Assembly (NCBI GenBank): GCA_913757435.1
Contig: CAJYDM010000008.1
Location: 1-64,000, forward strand
Length of the DNA stretch: 64,000 bases
Origin: Syntrophomonas sp. DTU019
GTDB lineage: Bacteria; Bacillota; Syntrophomonadia; Syntrophomonadales; Syntrophomonadaceae
Direction of reading: 5' to 3'
Below, in pieces: positions 1 through 10,201 of this stretch. How positions within the stretch are numbered: the stretch's first letter is position 1; every line of letters begins with the position of its first letter. The notes under the pieces were generated by a model, which was not told the DNA's origin, did not search any database, and worked only from the letters and a program-made list of their open reading frames with translations. Both the position numbers and the translations under genes were made by a program.

Positions 1-847
1 AGCGACTATCTTCCAGATTCCATTCACAACAGCTGTCACATTGGTCAAATCCTACAAAACCAAAGTAGGTCGAATCGATAAAAAGAGGCATGGCTAGAAT
101 AGACTTAACACTTTGCATAGGCCAAAGGACCCGGACTGAATCCTCGGGAAGCTCTTTGATATCGCGACAATTGATACTGCTGCGGTTTAGCATAGTCTGG
201 TGCCACCAAGGGATATCGGCTGTTTTAATTCCCTGCAGACGGTGTTTCAGAGAAGGGACGCCTTGTGCCAACCATTCATAGGTGTTGTTTATCGTTCCCT
301 GTTCGGCATGGTATTCAAAGATATATACCCGGCTGAGCCGCAGCTTTTCGCCGATAATAGCCAGACAGCGGGAAAAGAATTGTTCGGGGTTGGCCTCTTG
401 CATGGCTAACATGGCAGCATTAAAGAGCAGTTCTTCATTTGAAAGCTGGCGTTTTAAATAGCGCTCCGCTTTGCGGTTCTTTAAGAGCTGAGAGGAGTCG
501 ATTAAATGTATCACATAATGCTGAGGCTGCGGCGAATGAATGTTTGCCTGGTAGATACGGCGGTGGGATCTGAAATAAGTTCTCAAGCGTAATGGCCTGC
601 CTTGGGCGACCCGCCCTAGAGCACCCAGGAGAAAGCTGAGTTCACGCTCCATTCCGCTACAAAGCTTGGAAAGCGGCTGCCCTTTAATATTGTCTTGATT
701 AAGGTTGAAAATCTCCATAAAAGCCGGATTGGCTTCAATTATCTCCAAATCGCTGATGCTGCCCGCATGGTCTGTCAGCGAGCGGCAATAAACATACCCG
801 GAAAGTGCGTTCTGCACCACCGTGCGGTAAAACTCTTGCTCGTTCAT
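1..847 (-). CDS. PAS-GAF sensor protein, C-terminus cut by window edge
   Basis: The visible 282 residues read on the minus strand from an ATG at 845-847, preceded by an AGGAGTGA ribosome binding site about 6 bases upstream. Residues 1-130 have the PAS pattern (a segment ending in EIIEANPAF, then FNLNQDNIKGQPLS). Residues 150-282 read as a GAF domain, with LSRVYIFEYH and later SILAMPLFI and FGFVGFDQC. Such proteins sense small molecules or redox state and normally end in a histidine kinase, GGDEF or similar output module, which here would lie outside the window. No membrane segment is visible, so it is likely cytoplasmic. The PAS fold and GAF fold are fairly clear; the output function is unknown. 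Confidence 0.75.
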   Translation of the reverse strand, partial: MNEQEFYRTVVQNALSGYVYCRSLTDHAGSISDLEIIEANPAFMEIFNLNQDNIKGQPLSKLCSGMERELSFLLGALGRVAQGRPLRLRTYFRSHRRIYQANIHSPQPQHYVIHLIDSSQLLKNRKAERYLKRQLSNEELLFNAAMLAMQEANPEQFFSRCLAIIGEKLRLSRVYIFEYHAEQGTINNTYEWLAQGVPSLKHRLQGIKTADIPWWHQTMLNRSSINCRDIKELPEDSVRVLWPMQSVKSILAMPLFIDSTYFGFVGFDQCDSCCEWNLEDSR

Positions 848-1049
848 ACAAGTCACTCCTGATGAATCCTTTGCGGATTTCTTATCTCTACTAAATTATA
901 TCGGATATGCCAGTACCACTCTGCAGTACAATGTAAAAATGATTTCCCCATCAGGGCTCTGATTCGCATTTGCTGGCAAATTTTGATAAAATGGGGACAG
1001 TTTAGAATACAGATAATCACAAGGAATGAAGGCTGATGGGAGGGTTTTA

Positions 1050-2104
1050 GTGCGCAAAGATCAAGACCATTATGAAGGCTGCCTTTTGGGAGGGCTCTGG
1101 GGATGCTCTAGGCGGCGGTGGAGTTTATCAATTATCAGCAGATATTATACCGCTACGGCGCTGAAGGCATTCAAGAACCGCAGCCGGGTGAGCAGGGATT
1201 ATTTGAAATCACTGACGACACCCAGATGACACTGTTTACTGCAGAGGGGTTATTACGGGCCAGAGTGGCGCAGGCAACTGCGCCCCAAAGCAGCATCGTC
1301 GGCATTGTGCATCACGCTTATTTGCGCTGGCTGCATACTCAAGGCGAGGATAACCCTCATTTCGCTAATATGTACGGTTTTCATAACGACGATGGCTTGC
1401 TGATACAACAATTTGAATTATTTAAACAGCGATCCCCCGGATTGACCTGTACTGCGGCCATGATGAACCCGGAAATCGGAACCCCGCAGAACCCGCTTAA
1501 CAACAGCAAAGGCTGCGGCGCGGTGATGCGCTCAGCTCCGGTGGGGATGATAGATCTGGGCGTTGCGCCTTTCCAATTATCCTGTGAGATCGGAGCTATA
1601 ACCCATGGGCATATCGACGGTATTCTGCCAGCCGGGGTCTTGGCCGTTTTAATCCAAGAAATCCTGGCCGGCCAGGATTTAGAGGAAGCAGTTCAAAGCT
1701 CCCTGCAGGTGCTGCGGCAACAGGATGGCAGCGGTGGCCTGGTGCAAAGGATCGAAGAGGCGGTTGGCCTGGCTCACAGTGACCTCCCCGTGCAGACTTG
1801 TTATAAAAAGCTGGGTGAAGGCTGGGTAGGTGATGAGGCCTTGGCCATAGCCATATACTGTGCCCTGAAATCTCCCCGTGACTTCAGGCAGGGAATCATA
1901 CTGGCCGTTAACCACAGCGGGGACAGTGACAGTACCGGAGCAATCTGCGGCAATATTTTGGGGGCTTACCTGGGTCGAAGCGCGTTGCCTCAGGATTGGC
2001 TGGCCAAACTGGAATTGTGCCAGGTCATTGCCGAGATGGGGCGGGATTTGTTGACCGCCTACCGCGAGGATGAAGAGTGGCAGGCCAAATATCCCGGCTG
2101 GTAA
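1050..2104 (+). CDS. ADP-ribosylglycohydrolase (DraG/ADPRH family), frameshifted N-terminus
   Basis: The family removes ADP-ribose from proteins or small molecules using two Mg ions. The main open frame runs from 1118. It has the family metal-binding motifs ITDDTQMT near its residue 33 and NHSGDSDSTGAICG in the C-terminal part. The family also needs an N-terminal GDALG motif. That motif is present in the DNA between about 1080 and 1118, but spread over three reading frames. A GTG at 1050, behind a GGGAGG site, starts the right N-terminus (HYEGCLLGG), and then at least three one-base indels in G-rich runs are needed to reach the main frame. Either the gene is a recent pseudogene or the sequence has homopolymer errors. 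Starting at 1118 would lose part of the active site. Confidence 0.75.
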
Positions 2105-2240
2105 AACAATCTAGGGCTAAAAAATATCAACCTACGGAGACTGCCAAAAGCGAAGTCCGAGACTGGCAGAGGGGACCGGGGGTTTTCTGTTATAATTGAC
2201 AATAGAGAGTAGATAGAAAGACTGATAAGGTGGGAGTATA

Positions 2241-2867
2241 ATGGGGGGAACCTTTAAGCAGATATCTGGCGGCACCATGTGTCGGTTGGAGATCAACTTT
2301 TTTGACCGCGACCGAGCCTGGGTAGGTATCATAGCCTATCTGTTCGATATTCGCGAACTGGATGTGATCCGCTTCTTTGCTCTGTACCTGGCCAAAATTC
2401 TTTTTACACTGGGAAACAGCAACACCGCCAGTGCGTTGTTGCTCAATGTCTACGACCATTTTATGGCCATGGCCAGCTACCCGCTGCCAGACGGTTCAGT
2501 AGCCCGCATCCAGGTACTGCAGAAAGAACAGAAGTTGGAAGATTCCAATGAACCGCCGCAGCGCATCTACCGCTCTCAGTTTTACGGCACTAATGATCTG
2601 GACCGGGAAATCGACATCAGTATGCCGCTGGGCGAAGAAAGCTATTATGCTCCGGCGGCGGTGATGTTCTTTTTGCAGTACCTGATTTTGAACCTGTCTG
2701 ATAAAGGCCTGCAGATGATGGTGTCATACATGAAGCATGTCCTGGATTATTACCTGCACATCGGGGATTATGCCAAACTGCGGGCTGGTTGGGAGGCTGA
2801 CCAGTATGCCTTGAACATGCTGCTGGCGGCAAGCAGTGATAGCGATCCAAATCCCGGGCTGATGTAA
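2241..2867 (+). CDS. hypothetical protein, 208 aa
   Basis: I do not recognise this family. The ATG at 2241 follows GGTGGGAG at a good distance. The protein has no signal peptide. Residues 45-85 are hydrophobic but interrupted (IRFFALYLAKILFTLGNSNT), as are residues 140-160 (APAAVMFFLQYLILNLS), which could be helices packed in a soluble fold rather than membrane spans. It stands alone, with about 130 bases before it and 300 after it, and no partner suggests its role. Confidence 0.6.
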   Translation: MGGTFKQISGGTMCRLEINFFDRDRAWVGIIAYLFDIRELDVIRFFALYLAKILFTLGNSNTASALLLNVYDHFMAMASYPLPDGSVARIQVLQKEQKLEDSNEPPQRIYRSQFYGTNDLDREIDISMPLGEESYYAPAAVMFFLQYLILNLSDKGLQMMVSYMKHVLDYYLHIGDYAKLRAGWEADQYALNMLLAASSDSDPNPGLM

Positions 2868-3168
2868 GCCGGCCCGATAAGTACATGAGTATAATAGCAC
2901 CATTGAGCCGCAGGCGAACAGGTCAATCTATCGCCACGGAAAAGAATCATATAATATATTTAGGAGGCGGTTCGCTGAATTGGCCGCATCTGGCTGCAGC
3001 CCGTACTGCGCCGTCATGACGGACAAGGCCGGGCCATAGAGGGGTCATCGTGATCGTCTCCGCTCCCCGGTTGGTTCTGACCAGCCCTGGACAACGCATA
3101 TAATAATAAGTGAGCATTGATAAGCAGCCAACAGGTCACAGCTATTCAGGAAGGGGAGTAATCGGCAG
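2868..3168. other. intergenic stretch, no gene seen
   Basis: No open frame with a credible ribosome binding site lies here. I see no convincing terminator, riboswitch or repeat. It presumably holds the promoter of the inositol phosphatase gene that starts at 3169. Confidence 0.4.
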
Positions 3169-3996
3169 GTGACATCAATCAGCAAGCTGAACAAGCTAGT
3201 TAATGTAGAGCAGGCCTTGGAGCTGACCTGTGGTCTGGTCAGGACAGTGGGAGAGATCCAAAAGGCCAACCTAAGCCACAAAAATTTAGGAGTGGGCACC
3301 AAATCATCCGGCATTGATCTGGTCACCGAGGTTGACCATTATTCCGAGCAGTATCTGATCACCGCGATTCGCCACGCCTACCCCCAGCATGCCATATTGT
3401 CTGAGGAGCAGCCTCGGCAGATCGGCGCTTCGGAGTACCTGTGGGTTATCGATCCCTTGGACGGGACCACCAATTACTCACAAGGGCTGCCGATCTTCTC
3501 TATATCAATAGCCCTGCAATTCCAGGGCGAGACTATAATGGGGGTGGTGTATGCTCCGCTGCTGGAGCAGATGTTCACCGCCATCCGCGGTCAGGGGGCT
3601 ATGCTAAATGGCAGCTCCATAAGCGTGGGCCTAAAAACGGATTTGGGGCAATGCGTGCTGGCAACCGGATTCCCTTATGACCGTGCCACTCATGCGGACA
3701 ATAATCTCAATTATTTTGCCCGCCTGACTCCACGGGTGCGAGGTATATTACGCATGGGATCGGCCGCTTACGACCTCTGCAATGTGGCTCTGGGCACCTT
3801 GGACGGCTACTGGGAATTGAATCTGAGTAAATGGGATGTGGCGGCCGGTGCCCTGCTGGTAGAAGAAGCCGGAGGCCGGGTGGTATACCTGCCCTACCAC
3901 CGCGGCGTATCGCTGGTGGCGGGTAATTCTACCATTTGCGAACGTATACTGGCAGAAATGCAGCATGCCGAAACCCTGTGGCCGGTAAGCTATTAA
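3169..3996 (+). CDS. inositol monophosphatase family protein (SuhB/HisN-like)
   Basis: This 275-residue protein belongs to the Mg-dependent, Li-sensitive phosphatase family that dephosphorylates inositol phosphate, histidinol phosphate or similar substrates. The metal-binding motifs are all visible: LSEEQ (Glu ligand) near residue 85, WVIDPLDGTTNYSQG near 99-113, and NLSKWDVAAGALLVEEAGG near 221-239. The start is a GTG at 3169 behind GGGGAG. The gene opens a three-gene run with a nitroreductase and an MBL-fold hydrolase on the same strand. Substrate cannot be told from sequence. Confidence 0.88.
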   Translation: MTSISKLNKLVNVEQALELTCGLVRTVGEIQKANLSHKNLGVGTKSSGIDLVTEVDHYSEQYLITAIRHAYPQHAILSEEQPRQIGASEYLWVIDPLDGTTNYSQGLPIFSISIALQFQGETIMGVVYAPLLEQMFTAIRGQGAMLNGSSISVGLKTDLGQCVLATGFPYDRATHADNNLNYFARLTPRVRGILRMGSAAYDLCNVALGTLDGYWELNLSKWDVAAGALLVEEAGGRVVYLPYHRGVSLVAGNSTICERILAEMQHAETLWPVSY

Positions 3997-4039
3997 AAAC
4001 ATGGAAGATTGCGAGCAGGAGGAGGAGGAGATTACTATC

Positions 4040-4579
4040 ATGCTGGAATTATTGATCAAAAGACGCAGTATACGCAAATTCCAGGATAAAAAGGTGGATG
4101 CGGAGCACATCGAGCAATTAATCAAGGCTGCATTGCTGGCCCCGTCTTCACGAACCCGGCGCCCCTGGGAGTTTATCCTGGTGGAGGACCAGGAACTGTT
4201 GCGAAAACTGGCGTTGTGCAAAGAGCATGGCGCTGGTTTTCTAGCAGAAGCCCCGCTGGGCATTGTCATTGCGGCCGATCCTGGCAAATGCGATGTTTGG
4301 GTGGAAGACTCAGCCATCTGCACCCTGCTTTTACACCTGCAGGCAGCTTCCATGGGACTCGGGTCGTGTTGGATCCAAGTGCGGGAGAGGTGGCATGCTG
4401 ACCACAAAACCTCTTCCAATTATGTAAAAGAACTTCTGAATCTGCCTGATCAATTCCAGGTCCTGGCTATCATGGCCATCGGTTATGCGGCGGAGCAAAA
4501 GCCTCCCAACGATGACCAGAACCTCCCTTACCATAAAGTGCATTATAATACCTTTGGGAACTCCTTTGTGAATGATTAA
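4040..4579 (+). CDS. nitroreductase family protein
   Basis: This is an FMN-dependent oxidoreductase of the nitroreductase fold. The N-terminus LIKRRSIRKFQDKKV is the usual FMN-binding opening, followed by LAPSSRTRRPWEFILV and the GLGSCWIQ segment near residue 110. I chose the ATG at 4040 because a run of GGAGGAGGAG lies just upstream; the upstream in-frame ATG at 4001 has no good site. About 179 residues, within the usual range. It lies 40 bases before an MBL-fold gene and is probably co-transcribed with it. The physiological substrate is unknown. Confidence 0.85.
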   Translation: MLELLIKRRSIRKFQDKKVDAEHIEQLIKAALLAPSSRTRRPWEFILVEDQELLRKLALCKEHGAGFLAEAPLGIVIAADPGKCDVWVEDSAICTLLLHLQAASMGLGSCWIQVRERWHADHKTSSNYVKELLNLPDQFQVLAIMAIGYAAEQKPPNDDQNLPYHKVHYNTFGNSFVND

Positions 4580-4618
4580 TGATACACCGCCACACGGAAA
4601 GATAAGGAGGTAGATAGA

Positions 4619-5500
4619 ATGCAGCAGTTAACCGAAAATGTCAGGCTGTTTGGCAATAAGTATTTTAATTATTACCTGGTGGGTGATGAAGAAGCTGCTT
4701 TGATCGAATGCGGCACCAGCGCTGCGGCGCAGATTTTTGCGGCTCAGTGGCAATCCCTGGAATCGAAACCGGATGTTAAATACATAGTCATTTTGCACTC
4801 CCACTTCGATCATGTCTGTGGCCTTCCCATACTGAAAAGCCTGTTCCCATCTGCTTTGGTGGTGGGCAGTGGCAGCGCCCAAAAGATTTTGTCCAAAGAG
4901 AAGGCTATGGCCAGTGCTTTTAGCAGCGATAATTTTGTGAGTGAATCCTATCTTAAAGCGGGCTTCATCAACACCCTTCCCGAGCTGCCGGAATGCGCCA
5001 CCATTCCCGTCGATGTGGTGGTAGGGGAAGGCGACCATTTGCAGTTAGGGGACAAGCTCAAGCTGGACATCCTCGAGGCCCCGGGACATAGCGCCTGTTC
5101 GCTGGCAGTGTATCTGGAAAGTGATGGCGTCCTACTGGTCTCGGATGCAGCCGGTTATCAGAGCGCCCCAGGGGAAATATCCCCGGTGTTTTTCCACAAT
5201 TATGACAGCTATATAGCCACATTGAAGCGCTTTCAAACCCTGCCGGTCAAAGTCTTGGGCATGGCTCACGGTGATATCATCACTGATGCAGCGGTAGCCC
5301 CATATCTGCAGGCCAGTATCGCAGCTGCCGAAGAGGGCTGTGCATGGATCCAACAGGCCTTGACGGCTGGTGAAGACGAAGAGCAGGTAAACCAAAAGGT
5401 ATTCGATCGTTACTTTAAGGGCGGTCTTACCTACTACCCGGCAGACATCATGTACAGCACCATGAAGCTCCTGGTGCAAAATGCCAAGGCCAAATTATAA
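4619..5500 (+). CDS. MBL-fold metallo-hydrolase
   Basis: The 293-residue protein has the metallo-beta-lactamase metal motif LHSHFDHVCG (an HxHxDH pattern with Ser at one spacer) near residue 60, a further His in APGHSACSLA near 160, an Asp in VSDAAGY near 178, and a His in GMAHGDI near 220. The family includes glyoxalase II-like thioesterases and flavodiiron-type hydrolases; the C-terminal helical part (AEEGCAWIQQAL onward) fits the simple hydrolase type. Start ATG at 4619 follows AAGGAGGT. It is the last gene of the run from 3169. A degenerate IS copy begins about 10 bases after its stop. Confidence 0.85.
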   Translation: MQQLTENVRLFGNKYFNYYLVGDEEAALIECGTSAAAQIFAAQWQSLESKPDVKYIVILHSHFDHVCGLPILKSLFPSALVVGSGSAQKILSKEKAMASAFSSDNFVSESYLKAGFINTLPELPECATIPVDVVVGEGDHLQLGDKLKLDILEAPGHSACSLAVYLESDGVLLVSDAAGYQSAPGEISPVFFHNYDSYIATLKRFQTLPVKVLGMAHGDIITDAAVAPYLQASIAAAEEGCAWIQQALTAGEDEEQVNQKVFDRYFKGGLTYYPADIMYSTMKLLVQNAKAKL

Positions 5501-5510
5501 GTCTAAATAA

Positions 5511-7300
5511 TGATTCCACTGCAAAAACCCCAAAAATATTGTAAAACAGCAGGATAACCATCAGAATATCGGCGCTAATATGATATTTAAAGCAAAATAA
5601 AAGATAAACTAACTTTAGGGTATTTTATGGTATGTTCCGGTAAAAACGATAGTCACTATCAAGATGAACTTTTTAGGCCATTACCAGTCCATATGAGAGA
5701 CCAAGCATAACCATTAAAACAAAACCCAATTCAGTTTAAACATGTTTTTGTAACCAACGAAGATCTTGTTTGTTCCATGTATTGTCTTGATACCGGCAGA
5801 CCCAATGTTCCAGTTAATATACTGATGTCATTAGAGATTATCAAAAAACATGTTTATTATAATTGATCAAGAATTAATCGAGCAGTTCTACTTAACTTCC
5901 AGGTCAATTATGCCCAGGGTATAAGAACCTGCGAGGTTTAATTGGCTGAACGTACCTTAATGAATTCAGAGAAAGAGTCATATGGGCACATTAGAGCATC
6001 CCGAGCAAGATGAAGTGATTTTCCAACAGTTTGAAATCCTATCCAAGAATTTTATCGAACAAGCCGGGATAAAAACCGATTGACCAGGTATGGATTCACT
6101 CTGATTCTAACATCAAGAAAGTTGGTAGATTCCTGTTAGCCTTTGGATGTATTGGTTCAAGCGGTATGAGGCATTGCCTTCTTTTCCGGATAATTCCCAA
6201 ACAAGGTTAAGATAGTTTCAGGAAACTGATTTACTATACAGAATTAGAAATCAGGAACTGGAAAGCATGGTTCCAGAGTCCTTAACCTCGCGCAAGAGGT
6301 AGATAATCAGTAAAATAAGGATTATAACCTTTGCTTCCAAAACGAGAAATGGTTCGCTAAGGTTTCTAGGCGGAACAGGTCGCTTTCGATGGAATCTGGT
6401 ATGAAGTTTATGGTTTCGCCAAGCCCAGTAGTGAACGAAAGCGGTCTCCCGTAAATCAGCTGCATGATAGTGACGCTACCTTCCGCAACAAAGCGGGTAT
6501 AAGAACCATAGCGGATACGTTTTAAACGAGCTGAAGTTCAGTAGCAAAGAAACCTGATTCAGGTGATTACCGACTTTTCAGTACAACCAATAACATCGAA
6601 GCGATGTAGAGGATGGCTAAGGAGCGTATACCCATCATTAAACAAAGTATACGATGTATTGACATCTACTTTAGATGAGGTTACTACGGCCAATATGTCA
6701 TAGAAATGGCAGATGAGCTAGAGGCGTTAACCTACACCATACAGATATGACCGGAGCGGGTATTCCATCAGATAAACTTCCACAACCAGTTTTAAGCTCT
6801 GGATGAGATGATGAAAATAATCAGTTGCCCCAGGCAAGAGTCTATTTAGCGATTTCAATCGGTTCCAAGACTAGCAGTTGCCATCAAACACGAGGATTGC
6901 TGGCGATGCGCTTCCGAATTTTGACATATGTCCATAGTAAAGACCTCCAGAAGAAAAGACCGATAATACGGGTTAGCGAAACCATCCAGGCTATCCAGAG
7001 ATCAAATACACGATATTATGTCAGACGAAAACACCAGTTATCGTTAACTGAGCAACCAACTTCCGCCTAAAAAGAGGAGAATATCCGAATAACCTACACG
7101 GCATGCTAAAAACTTACTTGTTCACTGCTTACAAAATTATAGCCCGAAACATAAGGCGTTTTCTGGATGACTCAAGCGTTAAGGAAGCCGAAAAGGCCAA
7201 AAGTAGGGATATTATGCCCAAATTTAGGTTAACGAACACAAAACCATAGAATGGAGGTCTAAATTAGCGATCTTCAGTTGAAAAAGAACTTATTGTGTAT
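5511..7300 (+). mobile_element. degenerate copy of an IS1182-type element
   Basis: The left end matches, base for base for about 48 positions, the reverse complement of 29354-29401, the outer end of the intact element at 27.6-29.4 kb. The stretch then follows the intact transposase gene in the same order to about 7150. Long identical tracts (for example about 5775-5848 against 29050-29125) are separated by many one- or two-base insertions and deletions, so no frame stays open. The transposase would read on the plus strand. The right end is uncertain, because similarity fades after about 7170. This is either a decayed copy or an uncorrected sequence of a good one. Confidence 0.8.
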
Positions 7301-7479
7301 CACTATTGACCCCCTAAGAAAGTCTTGGCAAGTAAATAGTCTTTGCTAATGTAGTTCTTCGGAATACTCTTCAATATATAACAAAATTAGGTAACAAACA
7401 CCATTTGCCCCTCATACTATAAAACGAGAATCGATCCATATGCTGGAATCTTTATAAATAGTAGAAAGGGGAGAATAAA
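7301..7479. other. leader region upstream of the repeat-protein gene
   Basis: This AT-rich stretch separates the IS remnant from the repeat-protein gene. It must hold that gene's promoter. A GGGGAG ribosome binding site lies at about 7467-7472, six bases before the TTG start at 7480. Confidence 0.4.
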
Positions 7480-10113
7480 TTGCCGAACTATAAAGTTTTT
7501 CAGGATTTTGCTGATTCTTTACGTACAAAAGTATTCGGCGTAGATAGTGGTAATAACACAAGACCAATTCGGATAGACAGTAGTGGAAGATTGGAAGTTC
7601 AATCAGCCATCAGTGGTCCAGTCGATGTAAGTGGTGTCGTCGGTATCAGTGGCCCTGTCGAGATTAGCGGTGTTGTCGGCGTCAGCGGCAGTGTTGCCGT
7701 CAGTGGTCCTGTCGATGTAAGTGGTGTCGTCGGTATCAGTGGTCCTGTCGAGGTTAGCGGTATCGTCGGCGTCAGCGGCAGTGTCGCCGTTAGTGGTCCT
7801 GTCGAGGTTAGCGGTATCGTCGGTGTCAGCGGCAGTGTTGCCATCAGTGGTCCAGTCGATGTAAGTGGTGTCGTTTGGCGTCAGCGGCAGTACGCCGTTA
7901 TGGTCCCACGATAGCGGTGTCGTAGCCAGCGGCAGGCTGCCATACCAGTGGTCCTGCTCGATGTAAGTGGTGTCGTCGGTTTCAGGCCCATTAGAGATTG
8001 AAGTGATTGTCGGCGTCAGCGGCAGCGTCGCCAGCAGTGGTCCTGTCGAGGTTACGGTATCGTCGGTGTCAGCGGCAGTGTTGCCGCCAGGTATCCTGGT
8101 TTTATTAGCGGTATCGTCGAACAGTGTTGCCGCCAGTGGTCCTGCCGATGTAAGTGGTGTCGTCGGTATCAGTGGTCCGTCGAGGTTATATGTGTCGTCG
8201 GCGTCAGCGGCAGTACGCCAGTGCATATCCTGTCGAGGTTAGCGGTATCGTCGGCGTCAGCGGCAGTGTCGCCGTTAGTGGTCCTGTCGAGGTTAGCGGT
8301 ATCGTCGGCGTCAGCGGCAGTGTCGCCGTTAGTGGTCCTGTCGAGGTTAGCGGTATCGTCGGCGTCAGCGGCAGTGTTGCCATCAGTGGTCCAGTCGATG
8401 TAAGTGGTGTCGTCGGTATCAGCACGCCGTTAGTGGGTCCGGTCGATGCGAAGCGGTATCATGCGTCAGCGGCAGTGTCGCCGTTAGTGGGTCCCACGAG
8501 GTTGAAGCGGGTATCGTCGGCGTCAGCGGTAGTCGCCGTTATGGTCCCCGCCGAGGCGAAGGGTATCGGCGTCAGCGGCAGTGTCGCCGTTATATCCAGT
8601 CAGATAGCGGTATTACCGCGTCAGCGCAGTCGCCGTTAGCGGTCCTGTCGAGGTTAGCGGTACTGTCGGTGTCAAGGGCAGTGTTTACCAGTGTCCAGTC
8701 GAGGATGCGGCAGTCGTCGGCGTCAGCGGCAGCGGTTACAATTGTGCGGTCCAGTCGATGCAAGTGGTACGTCGGTATCAGTGTCCCGTCGAGGTTAGCG
8801 GTATCGTTTGCGTCAGCGGTGTCGCCGTTAGTATCCCATTATGTTGAAGGCATCGTCGGCGTCAGCGGCGTGCTGCCGTTATATCCCATCGAGGTTAAGG
8901 TATCGTTTTACGTCAGCGGCAGTGTCGCCGTTAGTGGTCCCAATATGTTAGCGGTATCGTCGGCGTCAGCGGCGTCGCCGTTAGTGGTCCCACGAGGTTA
9001 GCGGCATCGTCGGCGTCAAAGGCAGTGTCGCCGTTAAAGTGGTCCTGTCGAGGTTAGCGGCATTTTGTCGGCGTCAGCGGTACGCTGCTATTAGTGGTCC
9101 TACGATGTTTAGCGGTATCAATGGCGTCAGCGGGCAGTGTCGCCGTTAGGTATCCCATGAGGCGAAGTGGGTATCGTCGGTGTCGCGGCAGTGCTGGCCA
9201 CCGGCGGTCCAGCCTGATGGCGAATGTCGGCATCAGTAAAATTACGAGGATTAGCGGTGTCGTCGGCGTCAGCGGCAGTGTCGCCGTTAGTGGTCCTGTC
9301 GAGGTTAGCGCATCGTCGGTGCCTGGCGGCAGGTTGCTACCGCGGTCCAGCCGATGGGCGGTGTCGTCATCAGTGGCCCCACAGAGATTGAAGGTGCTCG
9401 TTTACCGGCGCCAGCGCAGTGTTGCCGTTATGTCCTATTCGATAGTTACGGCATCGTTTGGTGTCAGCGCGCGTTGCCATCAGTGGTCCAATGATGTAAG
9501 TGGTGTCGTCGGTATCAGTGGTCCTGTCGAGGTTAGCGGTATCGTCGGTGTCAGCGGCAGTGTTGCCATCAGTGGTCCAGTCGATGTAAGTGGTGTCGTC
9601 GGTATCAGTGGCCCTGTCGAGATTAGCGGTGTCGTCGGCGTCAGCGGCAGTGTTGCCGTCAGTGGTCCTGTCGATGTAAGTGGTGTCGTAGGTATCAGTG
9701 GTCCTGTCGAGGTTAGCGGAACGGTTATCGTACAAAACACTAGCGGAAGTCCGCTATATGTCAATATATTTGCCAGAAATACTGTTGATTCAGGCCCTAT
9801 ATTAACCCCGGTCAGTGGAGGCACATCAGGTGCACTCAATGGTGGAATTTGGGATGTGCTAGGGTATAATTCCTGGACCCTGGCTGTAAAATACAGTGGA
9901 GCCAGCGGGGAACTAATGAATGTAAAACTGCAGATGGCAGCAGTAAGTGGGGACGAAAACTTCGTAGATGATGCTGCTTTTGTAAATTATAGCGGAAGAA
10001 CCTGGCATTTCTTTACTCCTAATTATCACGTCCGCTATGCTCGTATGTACTACCAATTTAGCGGCACCTCCGATGATGGTAATTTGTTGCTGCAATTCCA
10101 AGGAGAATATTAA
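7480..10113 (+). CDS. Ser-Gly hexapeptide repeat protein with DUF6385-like C-terminal domain, frame broken in the middle
   Basis: The gene begins with TTG at 7480 after GGGGAG and ends at 10113. Residues 1-44 form a unique head (NYKVFQDFADSLRTKVFGVD) with no signal peptide. Then comes a tandem array of six-residue units of the form SGxVxV, in the order SGPVDV, SGVVGI, SGPVEV, SGIVGV, SGSVAV. From about 9721 a unique 130-residue C-terminal domain follows (WTLAVKYSG, then RYARMYYQFSG and LLLQFQGEY). I relate this domain to DUF6385 with moderate confidence. Units are clean at 7609-7880, 8230-8440 and 9490-9720. Between these blocks many indels and substitutions shift the frame, so no full-length product can be read. 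This may be a sequencing problem in repeats or true decay. The absence of a signal peptide and the repeat design recall spore-surface filament proteins such as BclA, but only by analogy. Confidence 0.65.
7609..9720 (+). repeat. tandem 18-bp array encoding SGxVxV hexapeptides
   Basis: About 2.1 kb made of 18-bp units, each coding for one hexapeptide with Ser-Gly at positions 1-2 and Val or Ile at positions 4 and 6. Units are arranged in a larger pattern of 54 to 90 bp. If all units were in frame there would be roughly 115 of them. Alternating small and beta-branched residues suggest a regular beta structure, and there is one Ser per unit as a possible O-glycosylation site (inference). Long stretches are noisy, as described for the gene. 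Confidence 0.9.
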
Positions 10114-10140
10114 TTTCCGGAAAAGGTCTGCATATCCAAA

Positions 10141-10166
10141 GGCAAGCTTATTAGCTTGCCTTTTCT
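10141..10166 (+). terminator. terminator between convergent genes
   Basis: A seven-base stem (GGCAAGC / GCTTGCC) with a six-base loop is followed by TTTTCT. It lies 27 bases after the repeat-protein stop and 35 bases before the end of the convergent glycosyltransferase gene, so it may serve both strands. Confidence 0.8.
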
Positions 10167-10201
10167 ATGCTTAGGTAAAGGTATAATATTCACCCATTCA
10201 A

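Noticed and set aside
7609-9720. CRISPR array
   Set aside because: The repeats are contiguous coding units without unique spacers, and no cas gene is in the window.
7599-9839. Long minus-strand frames rich in Thr, Pro and Leu opposite the repeat array
   Set aside because: They are the mirror image of the 18-bp repeat. They have no ribosome binding site or unique domain, while the plus-strand frame has a start site and unique ends.
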